Origin: CAZLCC01 sp964558365
GTDB taxonomy: Bacteria > Patescibacteriota > Saccharimonadia > Saccharimonadales > Saccharimonadaceae
Length of the DNA: 64,000 nt
Assembly: GCA_964558365.1 (NCBI GenBank)
Contig: CAZLCC010000011.1
Span: 50,650 to 114,649, forward strand
Direction of reading: 5' to 3'
Below are positions 1-8,568 of the stretch, one piece after another. The notes beneath the pieces were generated by a model, which worked only from the letters and a program-made list of their open reading frames with translations, made no database searches and had not been told where the DNA came from. The position numbers and the translations under genes are program-made. Each line of letters starts with the position of its first letter. Position 1 is the first letter of the stretch.

Positions 1-71
1 CACAGAGCCACAGCGAACCTTCGCTCGCAAATGGATATGCCGCCCAACCAACTACTTAAATTCCAGCGCGG

Positions 72-1235
72 CTATGGCCGAACTGGATACGTGACCAACA
101 GGTTGTCGACCTTTCGATCAACCAGCGAGCCCAGAACAGCAGTCGCTGTCACGGTCATCGATGTTGGCCTCGCCGGATCGTCCGGAGCCCATATCACGAA
201 GCAGAACCTCGTGACCCCCTGTGGAACAGCTACGGTCATGCTCCCTTGGCGAGAGCCACCGCTGCAATTCGTTAGAGAGCCGATCCCCGGGTCAACCGTC
301 AGAGAACCGCCAGCATCGCTAGCGGAAGTCTCTACGTAATACGGCCCTGACGACCTCCCGGTTGGGATGTCGTTGAGGTCCGTCATCGAGAGAATGATGA
401 TTGACTTGTTGCTTGGGGGAGGTACGCAGTTCGGCCATGTGCCGATTGTGCCCGGAGGACATTGCGGGGGTGGTGTAACACCTCCACCGCACTTGTAGGT
501 CACCTGTCCGCTTGCTTTTGCAGCAGCACGAGCAGCCATCTGCAGTGCTAGCGAGTGCCTGATAACGGTCCGAACACGACCGTTCACCTTGCCCCCGCTT
601 CTCAGCAGCACATCCGAATCAATCGAGACCTTGTAATGACCCCACGCCCTGCTACCTGCCGTCGCCCGTAGGCCAATGGCAAAGCTACCGCTAGGGCAAT
701 TGATCATTGCTTGAAGGTTGATCGAAGCAAATGCTTTTGCCTTGACCACAAAGCTGAAGTCTTGGAGGCTCTTTACATCAAGAACTTTCTTCCACTTCAG
801 CTTTGGCTGCTTCTTCTTTGGAGGAATTGCGGGGTTGTAGCACGGACTTCCCGTGCGACCCCCGGCAACCTTAACCCATCCAGTTGAAGATTGGCTTGAC
901 TTGCAGAGTTTCGCTCGAGTCTTCTCGGGATAAAACCCTACGCCAGTTGCGCTGTTTGTCCAGCGCTGGCCGGGCTTGGTCCAGACACAGCGCTTGTGAT
1001 TTACAGACGCCTTGCTGACCATGACCCACTGTCCGACATAGTCGGCGTTGACCTTCACCTTGGAGATATCCACCTTGGCGGCATCTCGTAGGGTGATTGA
1101 GGTTGCATTGGGGTCATTCGGATTGATGGTGACCTGACTTCCTGCCTGCGCTGGCGCAGCCAAAAAGGCATTGAACATCGCGAGCGCGGCCACGATGGCC
1201 ACGATGGCGATGATGATTTTCTTTACAGCGGCCAT
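72..1235 (-). CDS. GC-rich exported surface protein, unknown family
   Basis: Predicted exported protein of 387 residues; family not recognised. Residues 5-31 form a signal peptide: two lysines, a long hydrophobic core, then an AQA-G cleavage-like site. The middle is Lys/Arg-rich with scattered Cys. Around residues 248-272 lies a Pro-rich linker with a CPPGTIGTWPNC block, a motif I associate with Saccharibacteria surface proteins. The C-terminal ~110 residues look beta-rich (Ser/Thr/Gly/Val, two Cys). I chose the ATG at 1235 because an AGGAGGTG ribosome site lies 7-8 nt upstream; an in-frame ATG at 1301 would add 22 residues before the signal peptide. Codon use is clearly GC-richer than lepA next door, suggesting transfer or special expression. 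It is transcribed behind a ~340-nt structured leader. Confidence 0.8.
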   Translation of the reverse strand: MAAVKKIIIAIVAIVAALAMFNAFLAAPAQAGSQVTINPNDPNATSITLRDAAKVDISKVKVNADYVGQWVMVSKASVNHKRCVWTKPGQRWTNSATGVGFYPEKTRAKLCKSSQSSTGWVKVAGGRTGSPCYNPAIPPKKKQPKLKWKKVLDVKSLQDFSFVVKAKAFASINLQAMINCPSGSFAIGLRATAGSRAWGHYKVSIDSDVLLRSGGKVNGRVRTVIRHSLALQMAARAAAKASGQVTYKCGGGVTPPPQCPPGTIGTWPNCVPPPSNKSIIILSMTDLNDIPTGRSSGPYYVETSASDAGGSLTVDPGIGSLTNCSGGSRQGSMTVAVPQGVTRFCFVIWAPDDPARPTSMTVTATAVLGSLVDRKVDNLLVTYPVRP

Positions 1236-1573
1236 ATATATCACCTCCTGGTAATATCGTGGGCTACACGCCCGATTGATAAAGCTCGGGTGTGTGGCCA
1301 CACACCCGATTCAAAAGTAAAAAATTATTTTACTCTTAAAACGGGTGTGTGCCTTTTCAAGAAAATCTAAAAAAATATAAGTAGTCGGTTAATTATGGGT
1401 CATTCATGGAGCCAAATGCTCAACATGCCTTAAAGACCCATGACTATCTAGTTTGCAGGTTTATAAGATACATACAAACTAACCGATGAAAAGAGTATTA
1501 CCTCTTTTCGCTAAGCCAAATTGTCAATGTACCTCTCTCCTGGTAAAGTTCCACCTCATACCATTCGATTCTA
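1236..1573 (-). promoter_or_regulatory. Long structured 5' leader of the exported-protein gene
   Basis: A promoter with -35 TTGACA (1603-1608), a 17-bp spacer and extended -10 TG-A-TAATAT (1580-1585) predicts a start near 1573, leaving ~340 nt before the ATG at 1235. Inside are an 8-bp hairpin (1488-1495 with 1502-1509), a three-way junction closed by TCGGTTA/TAACCGA (1385-1391, 1480-1486) with arms ATGGGTC/GACCCAT (1395-1401, 1435-1441) and AGTTTG/CAAACT (1450-1455, 1475-1480), then three copies of a CGGGTGTGTG-type element that can pair in alternative ways. A nine-codon TTG ORF behind AGGAGAGAGG (1498-1527) could be a leader peptide. I recognise no known RNA family. Confidence 0.55.
1287..1349. 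repeat. Three complementary 10-mers forming competing hairpins
   Basis: CGGGTGTGTG occurs at 1287-1296 and 1340-1349, and its complement CACACACCCG at 1299-1308. The first two abut as a perfect 22-bp palindrome (1287-1308). The middle copy can instead pair with 1340-1349, extended inward by AGTAAAA/TTTTACT. The two foldings exclude each other. A weaker cousin (GGGC-GTGTA-GCCC) follows near 1260-1274, just upstream of the ribosome site. Confidence 0.7.
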
Positions 1574-1659
1574 GTAAACATATTATCATAAGAAATTAAA
1601 AATGTCAATACTTTTTACCATAAACATTACTAAACACAAGCTTTTTATACTGTTTGCGC

Positions 1660-3435
1660 TTATTTTTGCTTTAAAAGCACCACAAAAGCCTCTGGTGGCA
1701 CTTCAACCTTACCAAATTTCTTTAGCCGTTTTTTGCCTTCTTTTTGCTTGGCCCAAAGCTTCTTTTTTCGAGAAACATCACCACCATACAGGTGACCCGT
1801 AACGTTCTTTTTCAGTGCTGGCACGTTTTCACGCGCAATAATTCGCCCACCAATTGCTGCTTGCAGGCTCACCACAAAAAGCTGTTTTGGAATAACTTCT
1901 TTTAAGCGCTCTGTCATGGTTCTGCCAAGGCGTTCTGCCTCTGTTTTGTGTACAATGACGCTTAAAGCATCTGCCTTTTCACTAGCAATAAGAAAATCGA
2001 GCCGTACCAGATCATCTGCTCTATAATTTGCCAGTTCATAGTTAAAACTGCCATAGCCGCTAGTTACGCTTTTGAGATTATCGTAAAAGTCTGTCAGCAT
2101 ATTTGCTAGTGGCGCTTCGAAGGTAATCATAGCTAGATCGCTTTCGGTATAACTAATATTCTTCTGATATCCTCGCCCTTCAATAATTAACTTCAAAACG
2201 CCGCCAACATACTCTTTTGGCGTCACAATTTCGCCTTTTATCCATGGTTCTCTGATCTCGGCAATTTTGCTTACCTCTGGCAATTCTGAAGCTGACTTAA
2301 TAGTTGTTTCTTCACCACTGATTAGTGTTACTTCATAATCTGTTGAGGGATTCGTGATGATTAGCTCGATATTATGCGAACGCTCCATACGCTCTTTCAC
2401 AATATCCATGTGCAGTAACCCTAGAAAGCCAATTCTAAAACCATGCCCTAAAACTTGACTGTTTTCAGGCGTGTATTGCAAGGCTGCATCGTTTAAAGTC
2501 AGCTTTTCTAGTGCGTCTTTTAAAACAGGGTAATCTTCGGCAAGACTCGGAAATACGCCAGCATACACAAACGGTTTTACTTCTTTGTAGCCCGAAAGCG
2601 CCTGAGAAGCCGGTTTTTTAGTCAGCGTTACCGTATCACCAACTCTCGCTTCAGAAACCGAGCGAAGATTCGTAACAATATAGCCAATTTCACCTGATTT
2701 TAGTTCACTCCCAGGGGTCATTTTTGGCTTTAAAGCGCCTACTTCAAGCGCTAGGCCCTCAGATTTTGCCGCCATCATGTTAATTTCTGCTGCTTTTGGA
2801 ATTTTGCCATCAAAAACACGCACATAAAGAATCACGCCTCTGTAATCATCATAAACGGAATCAAAAATAAGCGCTCTGGTTTCAGTATTTTCTGCTATTT
2901 TTGGCGCTGGAACACGCGTTAAAATCGCATCAAGTACTTCGCTAACACCTTTACCTGTTTTAGCGCTTACTTCTAGAATTTCGTCTCTTTCGCAGCCCAA
3001 AAGATCCATTACTTCTTTCGCAACTCTTTCTGGGTCAGCCGCCGGAAGATCAATTTTATTAAGCACCGGAATGATCGTTAAATTTGCCTCCATCGCAAGG
3101 TAGACATTTGCTAGTGTTTGCGCCTGAATACCCTGCGAAGCGTCAACCACCAACAGAGCGCCTTCACACGCCTGCAAACTACGAGAGACTTCATAGCTAA
3201 AATCAACGTGCCCAGGGGTGTCAATTAAATTAAGTTGCGTATTTTTATAATTCATCCTCACTGGCTGCAACTTAATGGTAATGCCTTTTTCGCGCTCAAG
3301 ATCCATACTATCAAGCAGCTGCGACTTCATATCGCGTTTTTCAACTGTTTCGGTTATTTCCATTAGTCTATCCGCTAGCGTACTTTTACCGTGGTCAATA
3401 TGAGCAATAATGCAAAAATTTCTAATATTACTCAT
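1660..3435 (-). CDS. lepA: Elongation factor 4 (LepA) GTPase
   Basis: Ribosome-associated translational GTPase that back-translocates or remodels stalled elongation complexes. At 591 residues it has the usual LepA length. GTPase motifs are clear: AHIDHGKST near residue 11, DTPGHVDF near 73, NKIDLP near 127. EF-G-like domains follow (LGLLHMDIVKER; SYTESDLAMITFEAP), and the C-terminus carries the LepA-specific region ending in a Lys-rich tail (LYGGDVSRKKKLWAKQKEGK). The ATG at 3435 has AAGGG about ten nt upstream. It lies 3 bp downstream of murJ and is the last gene of the tilS-ftsH-murJ-lepA string. Confidence 0.97.
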   Translation of the reverse strand: MSNIRNFCIIAHIDHGKSTLADRLMEITETVEKRDMKSQLLDSMDLEREKGITIKLQPVRMNYKNTQLNLIDTPGHVDFSYEVSRSLQACEGALLVVDASQGIQAQTLANVYLAMEANLTIIPVLNKIDLPAADPERVAKEVMDLLGCERDEILEVSAKTGKGVSEVLDAILTRVPAPKIAENTETRALIFDSVYDDYRGVILYVRVFDGKIPKAAEINMMAAKSEGLALEVGALKPKMTPGSELKSGEIGYIVTNLRSVSEARVGDTVTLTKKPASQALSGYKEVKPFVYAGVFPSLAEDYPVLKDALEKLTLNDAALQYTPENSQVLGHGFRIGFLGLLHMDIVKERMERSHNIELIITNPSTDYEVTLISGEETTIKSASELPEVSKIAEIREPWIKGEIVTPKEYVGGVLKLIIEGRGYQKNISYTESDLAMITFEAPLANMLTDFYDNLKSVTSGYGSFNYELANYRADDLVRLDFLIASEKADALSVIVHKTEAERLGRTMTERLKEVIPKQLFVVSLQAAIGGRIIARENVPALKKNVTGHLYGGDVSRKKKLWAKQKEGKKRLKKFGKVEVPPEAFVVLLKQK

Positions 3436-3438
3436 CGT

Positions 3439-5073
3439 TTAATTTCCCTTTGCATCGTATTTTTTAAAGAAGAAGTGAGCAAAACGTTGAATAATTGGGT
3501 CAACCTCTTTTAGGCGCAGGAGCTTACTGAAAAGCACATAACTTGCACCGCTAATAGCAACAATGGTAGCAAACTTATAAAAGCCAGCAAAGAAGCTTTG
3601 GTCAGTTGCATTAAATGAGAAGATAATCACGCTGATATAGGTAACGACCGCCATAAAGCCAGTCGCCGATGCCATGCGTGCCACGGCATGCACAAAATAA
3701 ACATCAAATAACTTTGGAATACGTGACGACATAATGATGAATAAAATAATTACTTCAAATACCGCCCAAATAACCTGCGCCCACGCGAGCCCATAAGCAC
3801 CCATATTGAGTCCCATCGTAAACCAAACTGCCAGTGTTACGCAAAGAATAATACTGGCAATCGAAATATAAAGCGGTGTTTTGGTATCTTTTTGCGCATA
3901 AAAACTTCTAGCAGCAATGTGATAAATTGAGCGGAAAAGAATAGCAACAGATAAAATACCCAGTAAGCCAGCCATCAGTGGATCACCTCCGTTTTTAATA
4001 AAGTGGACAAGATAGCCACGAGTGAAGTAGGTGATGACGGCCACTGGCAGAGCAATCCAAATAATGACGCGAAGCACCGTTTGCAGTTCTTTTTTAAATA
4101 GGTCTGGTCGCCCCTGGCTAAGTCGTTCTGTCATCTGTGGAAATGCAGCAGTAGAAATTGCCACACCGATAAGATTAATTGGTACCATATACAGCGTTGT
4201 TGCCTGCTGATAAATACGAACCGTTCCGGCCGCCATACGAGACGCCAGGTTTGTATCAACAATACTGCTTACGTAATCAATACCTTGGTCAAACGAACGA
4301 GCTGGCAGAAGCCTAAGCACCTGACGAAAACCTTTATTCTTCCAAAAAATCTTCATTCGATAATCAAATCCAAGCCCAAATAGCCCAATACTACTCACAA
4401 CCAATTGCATAATTGAACCGAGCACAACACCGAGCGCTACACCCATAATGCCGCCTTCAAAAATCTGCACACCAAAAATGGTGATACCATTAGTAAATAC
4501 CGTAATACCAATGATAATACCGATGTTATAAATCGCAGGGGCAAGGGCGTAAAAGGTAAAACGTCCAACTGCCTGCTGCATGCTGGCAATCACCGTTGCA
4601 ATGGCAAATAGGAAAGGATTAATGGCAATCACGCGCATCATACTCACCGCTAAACCTCGCCCAGATTCATCAAGCCCCGGAGCCACAATATATTGCACAA
4701 GCGGTTCAGCAAAAATAATGATAAAAATACTGGCGATAAAAGTAACAAGCGCCATAAAGTTCACCATGCTGGTACTTAGTTCCCACGCCGATTTTTTGTT
4801 ATAGTTTGCTAATCGTTCATTGAAAACAGGAATAAAAGTAACACTCAATGCCCCCGAAACAAGAATAAAGAACATGAAGTCGGGGATGGTAAATGCAACT
4901 GTATAGGCATCAATTCCTACTGGATATGTGTCAAGGTAATAACTATTTAAAAGACGGTCGCGAAAGAGCCCAAGAAGGCTAGCGATAAGCGTGGAGCTTG
5001 CAAGAAGCGCTGCAGCAAGTTGCAATGATATGCGTTGATTGGCTTTTGCAACAGCAGTTCGAACTCGCCCCAT
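3439..5073 (-). CDS. murJ: Lipid II flippase MurJ (MviN family)
   Basis: Integral membrane protein of 544 residues predicted to flip undecaprenyl-linked peptidoglycan precursor outward. Multiple hydrophobic helices run through the whole length (about 13-14), as expected for the MOP-superfamily MurJ fold. Family-like segments are visible: SLLGLFRDRLLNSYY near the N-terminus, GALSVTFIPVFNERL near residue 80, and AARSFYAQKDTKTP near residue 390. An AGGAGATAT site precedes the ATG. It sits 18 bp after ftsH and 3 bp before lepA. It belongs with murA, murB, murC and murT/gatD elsewhere in the window. Confidence 0.95.
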   Translation of the reverse strand: MGRVRTAVAKANQRISLQLAAALLASSTLIASLLGLFRDRLLNSYYLDTYPVGIDAYTVAFTIPDFMFFILVSGALSVTFIPVFNERLANYNKKSAWELSTSMVNFMALVTFIASIFIIIFAEPLVQYIVAPGLDESGRGLAVSMMRVIAINPFLFAIATVIASMQQAVGRFTFYALAPAIYNIGIIIGITVFTNGITIFGVQIFEGGIMGVALGVVLGSIMQLVVSSIGLFGLGFDYRMKIFWKNKGFRQVLRLLPARSFDQGIDYVSSIVDTNLASRMAAGTVRIYQQATTLYMVPINLIGVAISTAAFPQMTERLSQGRPDLFKKELQTVLRVIIWIALPVAVITYFTRGYLVHFIKNGGDPLMAGLLGILSVAILFRSIYHIAARSFYAQKDTKTPLYISIASIILCVTLAVWFTMGLNMGAYGLAWAQVIWAVFEVIILFIIMSSRIPKLFDVYFVHAVARMASATGFMAVVTYISVIIFSFNATDQSFFAGFYKFATIVAISGASYVLFSKLLRLKEVDPIIQRFAHFFFKKYDAKGN

Positions 5074-5091
5074 ATATCTCCTATTTAATTT

Positions 5092-6996
5092 CTAATAGAG
5101 CTCCGCTGTTTTTGGCAGCTTGGCATCTTTTAGAATTTTATTTACTTCAGGCTCGTCGATTGTTTCTTTTTTAATCAGTTCTTCAGAAAGCTTTTTTAAA
5201 GCTGGCATATTGGCTTTTAAGATTACCTCAGCTCGATAGGACGCTTCTTTCATTAAGTTAGAAACTTCTTTATCGATCTGCTTGGCTGTATCTTCAGAAT
5301 ATGGCCGCTCGTGCACCATTCGATCAAACATCATTCCGCCGTTATCTTCATGAAAGACTTGGTCTCTTAGTTCTTTACCCATGCCTTGCTCAATAACCAT
5401 ATCGCGAGCAATTTCTGTTGCTTTTCGAAGATCACTATTTGCACCAGTTGTTACATGGTCTGCGCCGTATTGAATTTTTTCCGCAATTCGACCACCCATT
5501 GCTCTCGCAAGCACATCTTTAAATTCAACAATTGAGGTGTAGTATTTATCTTCTGGTGGCAAAAACCATGTTACGCCACCGGTGCCACCACGCGGAATAA
5601 TTGTTACTTTATGTACAGGATCGCTATCTGGCAACACGTGTCCAACTACTGCGTGCCCAGCTTCGTGATATGCCGTCATTTCTTTATCTTTATCGTTAAT
5701 AATTCGAGTCTTTCGCTCTGGGCCAATTGCTACTTTTTCAAACGCTTCAGTTAAGTCGCTATTGTTAATAGTTTTTCGGTTATGGCGTGCAGCAATAATC
5801 GCAGATTCGTTTGCAATGTTTGCAAGATCCGCACCGCTGCTACCAGCTGTTTTCGCAGCAAGCGCATCAATATCAACGGTGTCGTCAACTGGTTTATTTT
5901 TAAAATGCACCTTAAGAATTGACTCACGATCTTTTCGTTCTGGAAGTGTAATACCAACTCGACGATCAAAGCGACCAGGTCGAAGAAGCGCTGGATCAAG
6001 CACATCTGCACGGTTGGTAGCCGCCAAAACAATCACATTCGTATCTGTCTCGAACCCATCCATTTCCACAAGAATTTGGTTGAGCGTTTGTTCACGCTCG
6101 TCATGACCGCCGCCCATGCCACTGCCACGCTTTCGCCCAACTGCATCAATCTCATCAATAAAGATAATGCACGGGGCATTCTTCTTAGCTTTTGTGAAAA
6201 GATCACGCACACGGCTCGCGCCAACACCAACAAACATTTCAACAAACTCAGAACCAGAGATACTAAAGAACGGCGCATTTGCCTCACCCGCAACGGCGCG
6301 TGCCAGCATTGTTTTACCTGTTCCCGGAGGACCAACCAATAAAACACCTTTGGGAATTTTTGCACCAACTTGCTTAAACTTCTTTGGGTTTTTCAAGAAA
6401 TCTACTACTTCGTAGAGATCTTCTTTTGCTTCGTTATTGCCTGCAATGTCATCAAACAACACCTTTTCTTTATCAGTACCATAAAGCTTTGCTTTACTTC
6501 GCCCAAACCCTAGTGCCTGATTGCTCTGACCTTGAGCTTGGCGCATTAAGAAGAAGAAAAGTCCGCCAATAAGAAGAATCGGAAGAAGTAAACTTAGTAC
6601 ATTCCAAATAGTACTTCCTGTCGTTGATGGCTTTTCAACCACAACTTCTGCCTTCGTGTCTTGTCGTAAGCCCTGTTCATAAATACTGCTGCCGGCTTCT
6701 TTATAAGACTGCTGCGTTGGCTCGTTTTTGCCTTTAGGAGTAATCTTGATATTTTCACCTTGCAGTTCAAGTTTTGAAATCTCTCCGTTATTTGCCCTCT
6801 TAATAACATCTGAAAACGCAACGTCGTCAAGCTTTTTCTGCGGAGAAATAATTGCAATCGCCGTTAATATAAACAGCACCAAAACTGCCCAAAATATAGT
6901 GGTTCTTAAAAAGTTATTTGGACCCTTTTTGTTTGGCAATTTTTTCTTCATTTTTTTTGGAATCTTCTTCATAGATATTCTTCGCTTTTTCGGCAT
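5092..6996 (-). CDS. ftsH: ATP-dependent zinc metalloprotease FtsH
   Basis: Membrane-bound AAA+ protease for quality control of membrane and short-lived cytosolic proteins. 634 residues. Two transmembrane helices (about 32-50 and 133-152) flank a small extracytoplasmic domain. The AAA module has Walker A GPPGTGKT (~222), Walker B IIFIDEIDAV and the second region of homology ending RPGRFDRR. The protease domain has the zinc motif HEAGH (~442). The first 30 residues are extremely Lys-rich. The start is uncertain: the ATG at 6996 has AAAGG directly against it, so in-frame ATGs at 6972 or 6951 are possible. It follows tilS by 36 bp, the same pairing seen in many bacteria. Confidence 0.97.
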   Translation of the reverse strand: MPKKRRISMKKIPKKMKKKLPNKKGPNNFLRTTIFWAVLVLFILTAIAIISPQKKLDDVAFSDVIKRANNGEISKLELQGENIKITPKGKNEPTQQSYKEAGSSIYEQGLRQDTKAEVVVEKPSTTGSTIWNVLSLLLPILLIGGLFFFLMRQAQGQSNQALGFGRSKAKLYGTDKEKVLFDDIAGNNEAKEDLYEVVDFLKNPKKFKQVGAKIPKGVLLVGPPGTGKTMLARAVAGEANAPFFSISGSEFVEMFVGVGASRVRDLFTKAKKNAPCIIFIDEIDAVGRKRGSGMGGGHDEREQTLNQILVEMDGFETDTNVIVLAATNRADVLDPALLRPGRFDRRVGITLPERKDRESILKVHFKNKPVDDTVDIDALAAKTAGSSGADLANIANESAIIAARHNRKTINNSDLTEAFEKVAIGPERKTRIINDKDKEMTAYHEAGHAVVGHVLPDSDPVHKVTIIPRGGTGGVTWFLPPEDKYYTSIVEFKDVLARAMGGRIAEKIQYGADHVTTGANSDLRKATEIARDMVIEQGMGKELRDQVFHEDNGGMMFDRMVHERPYSEDTAKQIDKEVSNLMKEASYRAEVILKANMPALKKLSEELIKKETIDEPEVNKILKDAKLPKTAELY

Positions 6997-7032
6997 CCTT
7001 TCAGTGTGTTTTATTAGGGGAAATTAACCCTT

Positions 7033-7917
7033 CTAGCTTACCACGTTATCAGGGTGTACGACAATAAAAGTCTTTTTTGTAAACGCCAGCTCTACACCAC
7101 CGCCAATTTGATAGATCGTATTAGCTTTAGCTGTTTTAATTGCAAGTAGTCCGGCTTTAAGCTGCGGATACGTTGCACGGGTAAGATATTTTAAAAGCTC
7201 TATAGCAGTCGCTTCATCTATGCTAATAAAAAAATAGCGGCTATATTCACTTCGTTTTACTTCTGAAACTTCTAATAGTTTTTTTGCTTCTTCGTTCATT
7301 TCTTTCTGCAAGTCAACCTGTCCGTCATGCAGCTTTAAAAATCGCTGCTTTTCACTTAAAGATAATTTCGAAGTAATATTTAGCCGCACATAGTTTCTTA
7401 AATATTTTTCATCTGTATTTGTTTCATCTTCGCACCACAAAAGGCTGCGTTGCTTTGCATAGTTATATAATTCATCTTTTTGTAGATGGAGCAGGGGACG
7501 AATGATAGTTTTTTCGCTGCGCAGTGCGCTAATACCACGCCAACCAGTACCACGAAGAATATTAATAATCATCGTTTCTAAAACATCATCTGCATGATGT
7601 GCCGTTATAATCGCTACTGCTTTTTGCTTTGTTCTTGCTGCTTCTAAAAATGTATAGCGCGCACTTCTCGCTGCTTCTTCACTTGCCGCTTCACCCAACT
7701 TTTCTTCTTTAGAAATAAAAGGTAAATTGTATTTAGCCGCAAGCTCCTCCACAAATTGCGCGTCTTTCTTAGATTCTTTACGAATACCATGATCAAAATG
7801 TGCAACAACAAGTTCAAGATTTTTCTGCCGAGACAAAAGATCCAAAAGCACAACAGAATCAACACCGCCAGAGACAGCAACGATGTATTTCCCAGTTTTG
7901 ATATTAATCAATTCCAT
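7033..7917 (-). CDS. tilS: tRNA(Ile)-lysidine synthase
   Basis: PP-loop ATPase that attaches lysine to C34 of tRNA-Ile2 (CAT), switching it from Met to Ile decoding. The ATP-binding loop SGGVDSVVLLD is at residues ~15-25, followed by VAHFDHGIR and TAHHADDVLETMIINILRGTGWRG, the typical TilS core. At 294 residues it keeps the N-terminal catalytic part but has little room for the long C-terminal domains of larger TilS proteins. A tRNA resembling Ile2 lies at 15106-15181. First gene of the string leading to ftsH, murJ and lepA. Confidence 0.95.
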   Translation of the reverse strand: MELINIKTGKYIVAVSGGVDSVVLLDLLSRQKNLELVVAHFDHGIRKESKKDAQFVEELAAKYNLPFISKEEKLGEAASEEAARSARYTFLEAARTKQKAVAIITAHHADDVLETMIINILRGTGWRGISALRSEKTIIRPLLHLQKDELYNYAKQRSLLWCEDETNTDEKYLRNYVRLNITSKLSLSEKQRFLKLHDGQVDLQKEMNEEAKKLLEVSEVKRSEYSRYFFISIDEATAIELLKYLTRATYPQLKAGLLAIKTAKANTIYQIGGGVELAFTKKTFIVVHPDNVVS

Positions 7918-7948
7918 AGTTATACATAGAGTAGCACGATAAAATGGA

Positions 7949-8542
7949 TCATGTTTTGATGGGTTGTTTTATAAAACGAATGATCCCAAAGCTACCAATT
8001 GATATGCCATAGGCAATGCTTACCACATGCCCCACAGTAGGAAGAATCTTTTGATTTGACCCAGGCAGTATAGAGTCTTTCACATACACTAACTCGTCAT
8101 ACAGCGGGCGAACTGAAAGTATTCTCTTTTTATCTTCATCAGTCAGCGAAGGAAGGTTCTTTTGAAGTTCTTTTACTGAAGAGTGAAAGTTTGGATGGCG
8201 CTTAAAGTAACGTGGGTTTATTCTGTCTAGATTGCCAATTTTACCACAAAGACAGACTGCCCTATGCATAACATTCTTTCTTTTTGAGAACACACTCAAC
8301 GCTACACTCGCCCCTGCGCTTACACCAACAATAGAAACGGTATGCCCCTCCTGAATTAGTTCGTCTATCTTTTTTAGTAGTCCCTCCATTCGATCATCAA
8401 ACGTATCGTTCTCGAGCCAGTTCATCGTATAGATAAGAGACTGCACTCCAAATATCCGCCACCATCTTACTGTTGATGCTTGGCGACCTAGTTTATGATC
8501 GCCAAGTCCTGGGATATAAATAATAGTATGAATTTTATTCAT
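7949..8542 (-). CDS. Alpha/beta-hydrolase-like protein
   Basis: 197-residue protein that looks like a small alpha/beta hydrolase; substrate unknown. It starts with a hydrophobic strand and IYIPGLGDHK (oxyanion-hole-like). The nucleophile elbow is GVSAG (~94-98, Ser in GxSxG), and a late VGHVVSIAYG (~170) supplies a candidate catalytic His. No signal peptide. A TATAAT box at 8549-8554 ends six nt before the ATG and there is no Shine-Dalgarno, so the transcript is probably leaderless. It is co-oriented with tilS 31 bp downstream, but this promoter suggests it can start its own transcript. Confidence 0.7.
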   Translation of the reverse strand: MNKIHTIIYIPGLGDHKLGRQASTVRWWRIFGVQSLIYTMNWLENDTFDDRMEGLLKKIDELIQEGHTVSIVGVSAGASVALSVFSKRKNVMHRAVCLCGKIGNLDRINPRYFKRHPNFHSSVKELQKNLPSLTDEDKKRILSVRPLYDELVYVKDSILPGSNQKILPTVGHVVSIAYGISIGSFGIIRFIKQPIKT

Positions 8543-8568
8543 ACTATTATTATACGCTGCTTCGGATT

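Noticed and set aside
1..71. AGCGAA-CC-TTCGCT near the window start as a terminator of the exported-protein gene
   Set aside because: Very short stem and no T-run on the minus strand; too little sequence to judge.
1381..1560. GAGGTGGAAC and stem-loops suggested a T-box or other known leader
   Set aside because: The T-box AGGGTGGNACCGCG core is not matched, and the downstream gene is not an amino-acid or tRNA-synthetase gene.
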